Assembly (NCBI GenBank): GCA_963921935.1
Contig: OY998176.1
Location: 144,008,305 to 144,072,304, forward strand
Direction: 5' to 3'
DNA length: 64,000 nucleotides
From: Galeruca laticollis
Taxonomy: Eukaryota; Arthropoda; Insecta; Coleoptera; Chrysomelidae
The position numbers and the translations under genes were made by a program. A model generated the notes under the pieces. That model was given only the letters and a program-made list of their open reading frames with translations, was not told where the DNA came from and did not search any database. Below, piece by piece: positions 19,833-31,012 of this stretch (position 1 is its first letter; each line of letters opens with the position of its first letter).

Positions 19833-20190
19833 ATATATGGAGTCACTTCGGAACAACAACAAGATTTGTTCACAATCCCGGAAGATTATTCACTGGCATA
19901 CAACATCCCCGCCCGTATCAAGAACGCACGAGGGTTGGCAACCGTCTTTCGAAAGAAGTTCGGGCAATTAGAAAAACTTGAAGACCAGATTCCAGCCCCT
20001 GGCAAGACACTGAAACTGAAACATAATTCGCGGTATGTCTTCTACGTGGTAACTAAAGATGAATTCAAAGATCGATCTACCTACCGCGATGTGTGGGAAG
20101 CACTTCGTAACCTCCGAGACCATGTGTTAGAAACTGGCTATGCCTAAGATAGCGAGTAACCAGTTGGATAGGCGAGTTAAAAAAAATCTG
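19833..20190 (+). pseudogene. TARG1/OARD1-like macro domain fused to Gypsy Pol
   Basis: Directly after the GPY/F tail and a ~30-residue linker, the frame gives QQDLFTIPEDYSLAYNIP, ARGLATVFRKKFG, SRYVFYVVTKDEF and STYRDVWEALRNLRDHVLE, then a stop at 20145-20147. One frame over, MPKIASNQLDR continues at 20139-20171. This order matches TARG1/OARD1 macro domains: DLF, SLAH.IS, G.A..F.KKFG, RYIYYL.TK, TYE.L..SL..M..HC, MPRI...LD. Those enzymes bind ADP-ribose and remove it from acidic residues using a Lys in the KKFG region and the late Asp; both are present here, the Asp out of frame. The C-terminal end is cut at the repeat boundary. Host-derived capture and use against PARP-type defence are inference. 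Confidence 0.75.
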
Positions 20191-20195
20191 GTAAA

Positions 20196-20800
20196 TTTGT
20201 GAATTTTCTTAAGCAAATGTTTTAATGTACGATTTAGAGAAAAATGTTAAATACAAAAGTTGTAGAACGTGTTAATGTCTATGAAAAAGCTCAGTAACTT
20301 TTTTGCGTCAAATGGAAAACAAAGGCAATACGATTTTTTTTCAACTTTGACATGCCGCCATTTTGTTTATACTGGGCCGATTTGGCTCATTAACGAACTC
20401 GTTCAATATGTTGGCCTAACCGATTTTTGTAGCGAGTTTGTTTTGATCCGTCAAAAAATCCTGCTTCTCTATCGTGCTTACAAATTCCGTTATAATTTGT
20501 GAATTTTCTTAAATAAATGTTTTAATGTACGATTTAAAGAAAAATTTTAAATACAAAAGTTGTAGAACGTGTTAAGGTCTATGAAAAAGCTCAGTAACTT
20601 TTTTGCGTCAAATGAAAAACAAAGGAAATACGATTTTTTTTCAAGTTTGACAGGCCGCCATTTTGTTTTTACTGGACCGATTTGGCTCATTAACGAACTC
20701 GTCCAAGATTTTGGCCTAAACGATTTTTGTAGCGAGTTTGGTTTCGATCCGTCAAAAAATTCGCCCTCTATCGTGCTTACAAATTCCGTTATGACTATGT
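20196..20800. repeat. Two-copy tandem repeat, 300-bp unit
   Basis: GAATTTTCTTAAGCAAATGT at 20201 recurs as GAATTTTCTTAAATAAATGT at 20501, and similarity continues through each unit to about 20495 and 20795. Each unit contains GCCGCCATTTTG, on the minus strand AAAATGGCGGC, the YY1/Pho consensus. Open frames across it are not convincing as protein. Confidence 0.85.
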
Positions 20801-21571
20801 AACCTTTGGAACGGAGGGTGATTTTGGCATCTTGGAACACCAAAACGAAAAACTGCGTTGAAATTTTTCCGAAGTCGCGTCATGCTAGTCTCTACAATAG
20901 CCCTATTTCATTCTGAAATAAGCCTAAAAAAAGTCAATATGAATATGACATTGTTTTATTAAGTTAATTAATAGCAATATTACCCAGTTGTCAAAAAGCA
21001 ATGCCAGTGGCGTTGATGTGGAAGTATTGGTATTGATTTAATTTGCGGCGGTTTTTTTTCTTAATAAAGGTGGGGTATTATTTATTAGGGTCAGGGTCCG
21101 ACTCATTCTTGCTCTCAGAGAATTTTGATGCCAATGATGCAAAAAACACTCAGATGGACAATTATTTATTAACAAAAAATATGGCTGACTATAAAGATGT
21201 TATGGAAATTAGTTTCTACTTTAAAGATGTTGGTTCAAAAATGGGCAAGTTTAAAGCAATGAAGGCTAAGAGTTATGACTTAACCTTGATACCATTTCCT
21301 ACTTTTTAGTTTTGTTAAAATGTTTTATACTGTTTATTTTTGTTTTAAAATAAAATAAAAAATGTTTGTAAAATCAAAATTGCCTATTAGTTATTTTTGA
21401 AATAGTTTTTACTATAGGTATTCTAAGTAGTTTTGGTTCTAGGTTCTAAGAGAGAATATAAAAAAGTTATAAGCAGTTGGCATTTTGGTGTCTGCTCCCC
21501 CCCCACCAAAAAATGCCTTCGCGACGTCATCGCGGCATCTGAAAAGAATACCAAACATTAATTTGATCAAT
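20801..21571. other. AT-rich spacer
   Basis: A frame at 21043-21309 encodes 88 residues I do not recognise; there is no supporting signal. Nothing else seen. Confidence 0.35.
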
Positions 21572-21572
21572 A

Positions 21573-21955
21573 CTGCAGGTGGGGTACAATCGTCTATCTG
21601 ATGAATGCTCCTCCATAACCTATAGACGAATGTTCCCCACCTGCAAAATATATTCAAAACACGCTGTTTATAATACCAGCAAAATATTTTAGGTTATGTG
21701 TTTTATCAAATGGTAACTTACACAATAGCGAATCTTCTGATGAACGCACTTATATTTAAAATCGTATGAACACAGGTATAATACCTAACGTTATACATTT
21801 TGGAAAAACTTACGTTAATAATGTTGGAGCCTTGTACAGTCGCAGAGTAATCTTTCGCTACTAAATTGTGGTGCTTTTGACCGACTGGCAGAGATATAGC
21901 GGGAAATTCAAATTATTTTGGTAGCTTCACATCCTAGACGAATGTACCCCCCTAC
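21573..21955. repeat. Short inverted-repeat cluster (GGTGGGGTACAATCGTCTAT)
   Basis: GCAGGTGGGGTACAATCGTC at 21577 faces its complement ...GACGAATGTTCCCCACCTGC at about 21626-21646. A third copy of the complement, TAGACGAATGTACCCCCC, is at 21939-21956. This looks like the ends of a small TIR element or MITE cluster. No coding sequence is present. Confidence 0.55.
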
Positions 21956-21959
21956 CCCC

Positions 21960-22460
21960 TAGTTCTTTTTTTCATATATTGGTTCAATTAATTACATTCA
22001 AAATTTCTTTACAATGTTGTGTTTGCTAAATTCAACTAGTTTTTATTCAATACAACTTTACAGTGTGTAAAGCATTTCTATCACACATTTTCAAGCTGAG
22101 AATCTCCTCAAAAGTTAAACAAAATCATCTGAGCAGTACGCCACTGGAAATTTGATGACTCTATGTATGCAGCGTTACCAAAGTAGGAAAAAGAATGCAT
22201 TGTTGTGTTTTTCTAGCACACTGTTAATGAAGGCTTCATAACAAACCCTATATTATGAATGAGATGCCAGGACTATTACTTTTACGCCCAACCTTTCTAT
22301 ATGCGAGAAAAGTATTGGTTTACCCCAAAAAAAGTTGGAATTTTGAAATTTTTTTTTGAGTTTTTTTACGTTTTCCATCAACAACACGAAAAAACGGTTT
22401 TTAGAAAAAAAATTCTGTGTGTATGTAGTCGTCGTCGTTGTCGTCTGCCACTTTTCCTTA
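21960..22460. other. Spacer
   Basis: No gene recognised. Confidence 0.35.
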
Positions 22461-22464
22461 CATG

Positions 22465-24606
22465 TCTTGTTAGCACGATACAGCCTCCGGAGTAGAATAA
22501 GTCAGCATTTTTATGATTGAATATTGTTAAGGACATGTCACAGATGAACCCTATTGATTTTCAGTTCACCAGAGCCAGTACAACGGGTGCTATGGTACTT
22601 GAAGTACGGCATTTTGTCATTTTTTGAGAAATTTCAGTTTGTTAGCACGATACAGCCTCTCGAGTTCAACAAGTCACCAATTTTATGATAGAATATTGTT
22701 CAAGGTGCCTCACAGATGTACCCTATTGATTTTGAGTTGACTAGAGCGAGTACAGCGGGTCCTATAAATCCAGATATACTACATTTTTGGTTATTTTTGG
22801 AGAAATTTCGGTTTGTCAGCACGATACATCCCCGGAGTGTATACAAGTAAAAATTTTATGATAGAATATTGTTCAGGGCCACAGATGCGGAAAAGTTAGT
22901 TTTAATCCTTAAAACCGTTTATTTTTTTCTACGCCGAGAAAATAGACATTCTTGACCGATTTAAGAAAAAGTAATTTAATTCATTTAGATTCGTGAGTTA
23001 GGAAGTTTTTAACTCACTGATGTTGTTAAGAGCTTCGTATCTCACGGATGTTCATTACAGTACTATATTGTTTAATTCGAAGTTAACAACAAAGTAGTTA
23101 AGTTAGAATAATTTAACTTCTGAAAGGTCAGAAATTTTTAGACCATTTATATGATGGTAATTAAATCATCTAAATTGTACAAGTGTATTGTATTGTCAAA
23201 ATACTGTGAAAGAGTGGCCACTTTGTAACGGTTTCAATTCATATTGAAATCACTAAATAAGAAGTCTAGAAATTCCTATTAAATGACAAGAATGCTAATG
23301 ATTGAAGGCTTATATCAATGCACCATGTAGCCATTACACTAACCTAATCACGTAAATTTCTTAACCAAGCTGTGACTCTCCGAAAATAACGACATGAAAC
23401 CTGTTAACAATAACCTTTGGTACAATTTTAATCAGGAAACATGAAATAAAAAGAATGCTTCGGACACGTTGTTGTGATATTTATAGATGTATGATATCGA
23501 CACCAATGAAAAGAGTACTTGAACGAGAAATTTAAATCTCTCGTCGTCAATTCATATTCAGGATTTCAATAATGGGGATCCTAGAATATGATGACATGTG
23601 TCCGCGCCAGCAGAGCGCTCTTTTGTTTTGACAAGAGTTCTTGAAAATATCCATTGCTCTGTGAATTACCGAATTGTAGTTAGTTTTTGGGTCAACGTTT
23701 GATGTAGACGTCATACTTCAACAATTATACTTAAAGGGACAGAACGTTTTTTAAATTGTGTAGAATAAATTCATGTTAACGCGTTCAAAAAGATATTGAG
23801 TACAAACTGTCATGATTGTTAAACTAGATTAAGTACTTATGTAACACACAAATAATTCCCTACACAGATTGAAGTAATATAAAGTAAAATAAAGACGTTG
23901 GGGAGATTAGAAATTAGATTAAGTATTGAATTTATGGATTGAAAGTGTAATCATACCTAAAGTAGCTAAAATGTGAGTGCAATCTCTCCAAAACATATCA
24001 GAAAACTGTCGGTGGGGGACGTATACAAATAACTATATTTAAGAGAAACTTGTTATCCAATTGTTTTTTCACAAGAATGAGGTAAATAACACCTAATATA
24101 AACAATACTTAACTATTCATTAGAATAAATGACGTTAAGTTCTTGCAAAAATTTTGACAATTACCACCTGATTATAGCTGGCCATACACTAACTAAATTA
24201 AATTTAAAACGCTCCAAAATGAATGAAACAGCCATTAAAAGATTAATAGGACGGGCAACAAAGCAAATATTAGACGAAGGACAGAACTTCAAAAGGGAAC
24301 TAAAACGAGCCATTGATGCAATTGAAACCAAGTTGTTATTAAAAATTGAAAAACAGAGACAAAAGTTGAAATATATAGAAGAGGAAAATAAAATTTTGAT
24401 AGTGAAAGTAGATAAAATAAACGGTTTTAAAGATTAAAACTAACTTTTCCGCATATGTAACAGGCCCTGAACAATATTGTCTATCATAAAATTTTCACTT
24501 GTATACACTTCGGGGGATGAATCGTCCTAACTAACCAAAATTTCTCCAAAAATAACCAAAAATGTAGTACTCGTATATCTGGATTTATAGGACCTGCTGT
24601 ACTCGC
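22465..24606. mobile_element. Foldback element with 173-bp repeats in its arms
   Basis: A ~173-bp unit starting TTAGCACGATACAGCC is repeated at about 22471, 22643 and 22817 (periods 172 and 174). The segment 22735-22926 is then found inverted at 24414-24606, giving arms of about 190 bp. The right arm stops where a non-LTR element begins, so it probably lost its own tandem copies. The interior carries only a small coiled-coil frame. The superfamily is not recognised. Confidence 0.7.
24219..24437 (+). CDS. Small coiled-coil protein in the foldback element (hypothetical)
   Basis: The frame is open from 24129. The likely start is the internal Met at 24219 (MNETAIKRLIGRATK), giving about 72 residues, highly charged and helical (KIEKQRQKLKYIEEENKILI). 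It ends inside the right inverted arm. I know no family. It may be a chance frame in an AT-rich element, but its charge pattern is protein-like. Confidence 0.3.
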   Translation: MNETAIKRLIGRATKQILDEGQNFKRELKRAIDAIETKLLLKIEKQRQKLKYIEEENKILIVKVDKINGFKD

Positions 24607-27322
24607 ACTACATTAACATTAACGGAAGATGATCACCTAACATCAACAGACGAAGAAAGCGATATCTCTTCTCATTCTGGTTTTTCAAGATAAAATAATG
24701 GCTCACTCAATTTTATTCTTCAGTGGAACCTAAATGGTTTTTATACCCACCTATCGAACATACAACTCTTAATCAATGAATTGTCACCGTTAATACTAAG
24801 CCTGCAAGAAACACACCTCAAAGGAAATAAGCTTCCCAAAATTAAAAACTAGACCATTTTTAGTAAAAATAGACCAGTTCAAACAATTGCTAGTGGAGGA
24901 GTTGCCATCCTAATCAAAAATTCTATTGAAGCTGCACACATTCCTCTCAACACCAATTTGGAGATAATAGCCGTATCTGTAATTCATCAAGTTAAGTTAA
25001 ACATTTGTAATTTTTATCTGCCGCATCCAGATAAACAGTTACTCAACGAACTTCAAAACATAATCGAATCAATTCCAGCCCCTAAAATTATACTCGAGGA
25101 TTTCAATTGTCAAAATAATGCCTGGGGTTCGCAATCTACCGACAGCAATGGCGACTCTCTATTAAATATTATTAATAACAACAACTTAATCCTTTCAAAC
25201 TCCGGCAAACCTACGAGGTTTAACGTCTTTAATGGTACAATGTCAGCCTTAGGTTTATCTCTCTGCAGTCCATCAATATCATCTTCTCTAACATGGGATA
25301 CTCTAGATGATCTGCATGACAGCGACCACTTCCCTACAATTATAAACCATACTCCATATATAATTCCTGAAGCAATACCTCCACAAATATGGAAAATAAA
25401 ATCAGCAAACTAGAATAAATATGCAGATTTGATAGACCTCTACAAGTCAAACTACACAGTGAAGTCTAACGTAACAAGTAGCATATTATGCCCTCTAATG
25501 AAATTATTACAAAAGCGGCTATTGAAGCGGTAGGAAAAACAAAAATTATCAAAAAGCGCCCTGTCTCATGGTGGAATCCAGAGGTAGCAGAAGCAATAAA
25601 AATCACTAAACATGCGTTTAACCAATATAAATGGCTTAAACCAGTGGAGATTCTTAACGACTTCAAAAAAATGTACAGCTAAATCCAGATACTTGATTAA
25701 GAAATACAAAAAAAAAGTTGGATTTCGTACGTATCTACAATAAACTCATCTACACCGCTTAGTATGGTTTGGGATAAAATTAGGAAAATAAAAGGATCAG
25801 GTTCAATCAAACACATAAATAACCTTAACCACAACAATAAAATAATATCTGAAAATCAAGAAATATCGGAAGTTTTAGCTGAAACCTACGAAAAAAATAG
25901 CAGTGACGCTAATTACACAGAAGCCTTTAATGAGCATAAAACAAGAACTGAACTAGTAGACGTTATAATACGCGACGATGTCAGCTATCTAAAAGTGCCC
26001 ATGTCATTACAGGAAGCTGAAGAAAGCCTCATGACTACAAAAACTCTGCAGGGAGTGCCGATGGATAACCTCCAATATTTCTGCAGAAACTGCCTTTTAG
26101 AGCCAAATCAATTTTAACCGAACTTCCGAACTTTTTAATCTGATATTTTCCTCCGAAAACGTTCCTCCGTTATGGAGAGAAGCCATAATTATACCAATTT
26201 TAAAAGAAAACAAACCAAAAAATTGTTCTACATCGTATCGTCCTATTTCATTGACATGTAGTATATGTAAAATACTTAAGAAAATCTAAAATAACCGACT
26301 CAAATGGCACTTAAAGAAACTAAATTATTTTAGCTCAATATAAAGTGGTTATAGAAAAGGTAGATCAACAACAGCCAAAATCGTTCTCTTGGAAACGGAA
26401 ACCCATGAAGCTTTTATGGATAACCAACACAGCAACAAAGCCTTTGACACAACTTGGAGATACCATATAAGTATACACTCTAGGGGATCTAGGTATTCAA
26501 GGCAAAATGTTAGCATTTATAAAAAAATTTCTTACTAACAGAACTATACAAGTCAAAATAAATGGTAAACTATCAAGTAAAAATATAAACCAAAACTGAC
26601 TTTCACAAGGTACAATATTAAGCCCAACCTTATTTTAAATTGCAATAAACAGTCTAGCAAAACAATTCCATTTACCAGTAAACGCGTGTCTTTAGGCCGA
26701 TGATCTATTAATTTACACAAAAACTCCAAACATCCAAAAATATTTTGCAAAACTATCTCAACAAATTAGAAAAATGGCCCATCAGAACGGGGTTAACCTT
26801 TTCCTCAACAAAAACTCACTTTATAGTTTTTAGACAAAAATACTGATTAATCTATATCAATCAATAATTAGAAGTAAACTTCACTATGGGAACATTTGCT
26901 ACAACTCAGCCAGCAGCACTCTTCTACACAAATTGGATGTTATTCAGACCAGTTCCCTAAGAATAGTTTCAGGAGCATTTAGAACAAGTCCTGTTAGTAG
27001 AATCCAAGTTATCACATCACAACCACCTTTATATCTAAGACATCTATATTTATCTTTATTCTATGCATCTAGAGTTTCAGCTCAAAAAAACAACAATCCT
27101 TCTTTTTTAACAATAGTTCATGATACAAATACCATCCCAGACACCCAGAAAAAATACTTACCATTTTATGAAAGTTTAAAGAGATCAGACTTCAATATTC
27201 AACAATTTCAACTGTCTTTACCATTATGTCATGAAACACCACCTTGGATAATTCAAATACCAGCAGTCAACTTCTCATTAGCAAATGGGCCAGCATACAG
27301 AGCTCAGAGAGATTATCATTAA
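24607..27322 (+). pseudogene. Jockey-like non-LTR retrotransposon, 5'-truncated (EN and RT)
   Basis: It begins with an ORF1-like acidic tail (EDDHLTSTDEESDISSHSGF). ORF2 follows: endonuclease motifs LQWNLNGFYTHLSNIQLL, LQETHLK, NFYLPH and DFNCQNNAWGS (about 25095-25130), then SDHFPTI (about 25320). RT traces include PLWREAIIIPILK, SYRPISLT and SGYRKGRSTT over about 26150-26370. The end reads LRIVSGAFRTSPVSRIQV and SLANGP. Stops and shifts are dense, so this is an old copy. EN nicks target DNA and RT copies the RNA there. Confidence 0.75.
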
Positions 27323-27600
27323 TGGCATTCAAATAATGTACCGGATCATCAACATTATCCACACTATTTAAAAATCTATTTTGTCTAAAAGGGCTGTAAA
27401 TGAGGCATTTGAAGAGAATATGCTCCAACGACTCTGGTGTATGCATATTACAAACGGAACAGATTTCCCCACAATCAATTACATAGTTTCCTTTAAAGGA
27501 AAATTTCAGTATCTTTTTACTGGAAGTTCTGATTTGTGCAACAATTCTCGTTATGTATATAGATGCAAATTAAGAGCAGATCTAAATTAAATATTATCCA
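27323..27600 (-). pseudogene. 3' end of a second jockey-like element, inverted
   Basis: The minus strand reads ITRIVAQIRTSSKKILKF, then DCGEICSVCNMHTPESLEHI and LFKCLIYSPFRQNRFLN. This is the C-terminal C-x2-C-x8-H-x4-C type finger of jockey/I-type ORF2. It lies head-on to the end of the previous element, so the two copies are in opposite orientations. Confidence 0.6.
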
Positions 27601-28385
27601 AAGCCAAAAGGGATTTTCATAGCAATAATAAGCAATAAGAATTAGGAATTATTTTCATAAACTTACTTGCTCAACAGTAAATTTTATAACCTAAAATAAT
27701 CAACAACGTTAAAGTGAAACGAACGAGATAATTTCATTATGTAGCAGAAATCTTCCAAATAGTAATTCATTTCAGAATTACACCGGATGGAGGTGGGCGT
27801 AAATTAAGTAAATTAAACACAAGAATTTTAATAAAACGATAATATCCCTTATACACACTTACAATACACTGTCTACAGCAAACATTTAATAACTTTTGAA
27901 TTTTAATTAATAAAAAAAACTAACAAGGCTATTTCTAGTAAAATAAGAAAAACATCTAAGAAATAGTTGAAACTGCAAATAAAAATTAAGGAGAAACCAT
28001 GATATCGTCAAGACAAAATGTACTTTACCATTTTCCAGGATGTCTTCTAAGATTTCGAAAAGAGTTAGCATGAAGACCTTTTTCGTAAATAAAATGTTTT
28101 CCTATATTTGCCAGATATAGCTCTTGTCAAAAATCTATATCTCCCTCTTTCCCACGCGTATCTTTTGAATCTACTAGTGGTAAGAGGTGACATAATAGTA
28201 TTAGATGAAGTCACATGTCTACTATGGCTAATAATTTTAAATAGGACCTTATGGCAAGTAACATCTCGTTTTAATGGTACTGACAATACCTACCTAACAG
28301 CTGAATAAGCTCGGTATATATGCTTATTTCACATTTTAAGGCACCATTTACCTTCCAAACATGATTTTATAAACGTGTTTATAAC
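27601..28385. other. Spacer
   Basis: No gene recognised; frames at 28065-28308 overlap on both strands without family signal. It may contain the 5' flank of Tigger 2. Confidence 0.35.
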
Positions 28386-28879
28386 TTTTATATATCAATT
28401 TTTGTTACTTGGGAATCGTAGTAAATCGGGATGGTTCGACAGCTATTGTTTTGAGGATTGGGTACATTCAATTGCCATAGCATACTTGAAGAAGTTACCT
28501 GGCAAAAAGATATTTGTTGGTGATAATTTATCGTCGCACCTATCAGTACAATCGAGACAAAAGTGCTCAGTGAACAATATTAGTTTTATATTTTTACCCA
28601 GCAACTCCACCCACTTGACGCAAGCCTTAGACGTAGCCTTTTTCAAGCCATTTAAGGTTGCATTGAGAAAGATAGTTGAATTCTAGAAAAAAAAGACCTG
28701 GAAGAAAGGAATCTGGTATTCCTGAAAACGTCTTTCCAGGTTTATTAAGGAAGCTATTTGAATTGATTGAAGACAACAGATCTATAATATAATGGCCGGA
28801 TTCAAAAAATGCAGCATTATACCTTTGAATGCTGAACATGCTACCTGTGGAGAATCCAACAAATGATAGGGAAGATGAC

Positions 28880-30356
28880 ACCAACAAAGAAGCTTAACAA
28901 TATACTTAATAGTTACGCATATGCATCTAAATACTCAATTAGAAATCCAATAGAACTAATCAAAAAATTAAAAGCATTCAAATTACAAAATAATTCTAAG
29001 CTTATTTCATTTGACGTTACTAATATGTTCACTAAAATTCCTCCTAAAGAATATCTAATACTTGTAAGAAAATTACTAGAAGATAAAAATATTAATCCAG
29101 AAATAATATCAGATATACTTAATTTATTTGATGTATGTATTAATCAGAATTATTTCACTTTTGACAATAACATATATATTCAAAATGAAGGTTTATCAAT
29201 GGGAAGCCCTATATCACCTATTTTGGCAAAAATCTTTGAAAGTAATATTTCAAAAAATGTTTTATTTTGGTAGATATGTAGATGACATATTAGCTTGTTT
29301 TATAGGTTGTGAACGACAATTAGATATATATTTACACCCAAAAATTAAATTTACGTTAGAAGCTGAAGAAAATAACTCAATCAATTTTTTTGTTTTGAAA
29401 ATTCAAACAGTTAATAATGTACTTGATTATTCAATTTGCCGAAAACCAACACACACTGATGTGACAATTCCATATAGTTCCAATCACCCCATGTCACATA
29501 AACTAGCGGCATATAATTCAATGATACATAGAGCATTTTCAGTTCCTATGAACAAATGTAATTTTGATAAAGAGATTAATACAATTCGACAAACAGCAAC
29601 ATCCAACGGTTATTCATAACATATGATAAAAAGGCTAATTAATAAAAAAGAGGAAAAATTATTAAATGTTAAAACAAAAATACCAATATTAAAGAAATCG
29701 GGTATATATAAACTCAAATGTCCAGAATGTAATGCTGTCTATTTGGGTCAGACCCATAGAAATTTTGAAATCCGATACAGTGAACACTTACCAGCATACA
29801 GATTAAAACAACCAGATAAATCCCATTACGCAAAACATCTACTTGACACCAACCATTCATTGACACCTCACACAGAACTAGAAGTGCTACATATTTGTGA
29901 TAAGACACAAGAACTGGATTTCCTTGAAGAGTTGGAAATTAGAAGACACTTAAGAAACCCACAATATGAAGTCGTCAATGAATAGATAAATCTAGGGAGT
30001 TCTTCCACTATTAAACTGTAAAGATCAGCAGATATAGTTTTCCTGATTTTCTATATCATTGCACAGTTATACTAATCTTAATTGGAAAAATGATATCCAG
30101 GATATCACCATAGGGCTAATAATATCTAAGCTTCAATATTTGTAATACCACATCTTCTTTTTTCTATCAACATATATTAAGCCAATCACAAGTTAGGTCA
30201 CTTCTTGGTCTAGCCAAAAATAACTACTAATCATCAGGTAGGCATCAAATTAAATGTAACTTCTGCCATTCTGACGATGAATAATTTCGAATTTTCTACA
30301 TTTTTCATTATATTGTGGAATTAGCTAGAAACGTTGAGTTTCATTTATAACACTAA
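28880..30356 (+). mobile_element. Penelope-like element 3, copy a
   Basis: It carries the best-preserved PLE reading frame in the window plus a terminal region ending TTTCATTTATAACACTAAC. The same terminal text occurs in copies at 47.4-48.1 kb and 59.6-60.4 kb and in the 129-bp foldback at 9241. It is inserted in Tigger 2. The hammerhead motif of this copy (CTGACGA at 30274) has lost stem II pairing. Confidence 0.8.
28893..29985 (+). pseudogene. PLE-3a reverse transcriptase and GIY-YIG endonuclease
   Basis: Frame 1 (to 29273): KLISFDVTNMFTKIP, GLSMGSPISPILAKIFE. A one-base shift at about 29262 leads to RYVDDILACF (the catalytic YVDD) and CRKPTHTDVTIPYSSNHP. A single stop at 29617-29619 precedes the nuclease: SGIYKLKCPECNAVYLGQT, NFEIRYSEH, then HYAKHLLDTNH and a C-terminal tail to 29985. 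The CPEC Cys pair inside GIY-YIG is typical of PLEs. The N-terminus is truncated; only two lesions remain in about 360 codons, so this is a fairly young copy. Confidence 0.88.
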
Positions 30357-30821
30357 CACTTCATTTGTTCATATTTTGAAGTCGATGCGGTATGATGAAA
30401 ATCAACCTAAACAAGGAAATAATAAACTCCATATACCTGCTGGAAAAAGCGTAGCAGTTGATGATTTTGAGTGATCTCACGAAAATATCCAGCATTTTAG
30501 CATTCACGCTTCAAATTCAGATATGTATCCTATGTCCGACTTTGAAGAGGAAATTGATGGAAATTCTAATAGTGCTGAAAAAGAAGACATTTTTCTACCA
30601 TTTGCTCACATCACGAATAATTCACCCCAATCAGCTTCTTACACGAAAAAACTATTCAGGATATGTTTACACTTTTCCGGATGTGAAAGACGAGTACGAG
30701 ATTAATTTCCAACAAATTGCTGGAAAAATGAATCCTCCGAAAAGATATGGAAGAGGTCTTCTTAGATTTGAAATTCGTTTATGTGAATATAATACACAAT
30801 TTAAATAGATTCTGCTGTTAG

Positions 30822-30823
<2 letters not shown>

Positions 30824-30867
<44 letters not shown>

Positions 30868-30955
30868 TGGGGATAACGGGGATTTCAGTCCAAAGATTTC
30901 CTTGGACTGAAATCCCCGTTATCCCCACCTATATAGCATTTTTCAGTCGTTATAT

Positions 30956-31002
<47 letters not shown>

Positions 31003-31012
31003 TATATATATA
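30824..31012. repeat. Two (AT)n tracts flanking a perfect 33-bp-arm hairpin
   Basis: (AT)n at 30824-30866 and 30971-31012. Between them, arm 30863-30895 (GGTGGGGATAACGGGGATTT core) is exactly inverted at 30904-30936 around an 8-base loop, AGATTTCC. The hairpin is GC-rich relative to its surroundings and directly abuts the microsatellite. It could be a tiny foldback element. Confidence 0.85.

Larger units (their letters stand above)
16179..20190 (+). mobile_element. Gypsy LTR retrotransposon, copy B (internal deletion; no 3' LTR)
   Basis: LTR, leader, gag, then directly the end of the RNase H linker, integrase and macro domain. The join at about 18335-18360 removes protease, RT and almost all of RNase H relative to copy A. 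The 3' side ends at about 20190 without an LTR, where a 300-bp tandem repeat begins. The integrase-macro frame is well kept, with only two nonsense codons before the final frameshift. Confidence 0.85.
28390..30808 (+). pseudogene. Tigger/pogo transposase remnant 2, split by a PLE
   Basis: The first part (28390-28862) has GNRSKSGWFDSYCFEDWV, VGDNLSSHLS (second Asp) and FLPSNSTHLTQALDVAFFKP (third Asp), followed after stops by AGFKKCSIIPLN, the usual pogo C-terminal box. The PLE at 28880-30356 interrupts it. The reading resumes at 30357: MRYDENQPKQGNNKLHIPAG, KSVAVDDF, SDMYPMSDFEEE, then YSGYVYTFPDVKDEYEIN to 30808. All N-terminal sequence is missing or unrecognised. Confidence 0.75.

Noticed and set aside
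19671..20147. Treating the post-integrase segment as an Env or unrelated host exon
   Set aside because: It is in frame with integrase, has no signal peptide or membrane span, and is shared with copy A, so a Pol-fused macro domain explains it better.
22465..22930. CRISPR-like array
   Set aside because: Units are about 173 bp, imperfect and without spacer structure, in an insect-type genome; they are arms of a foldback element.
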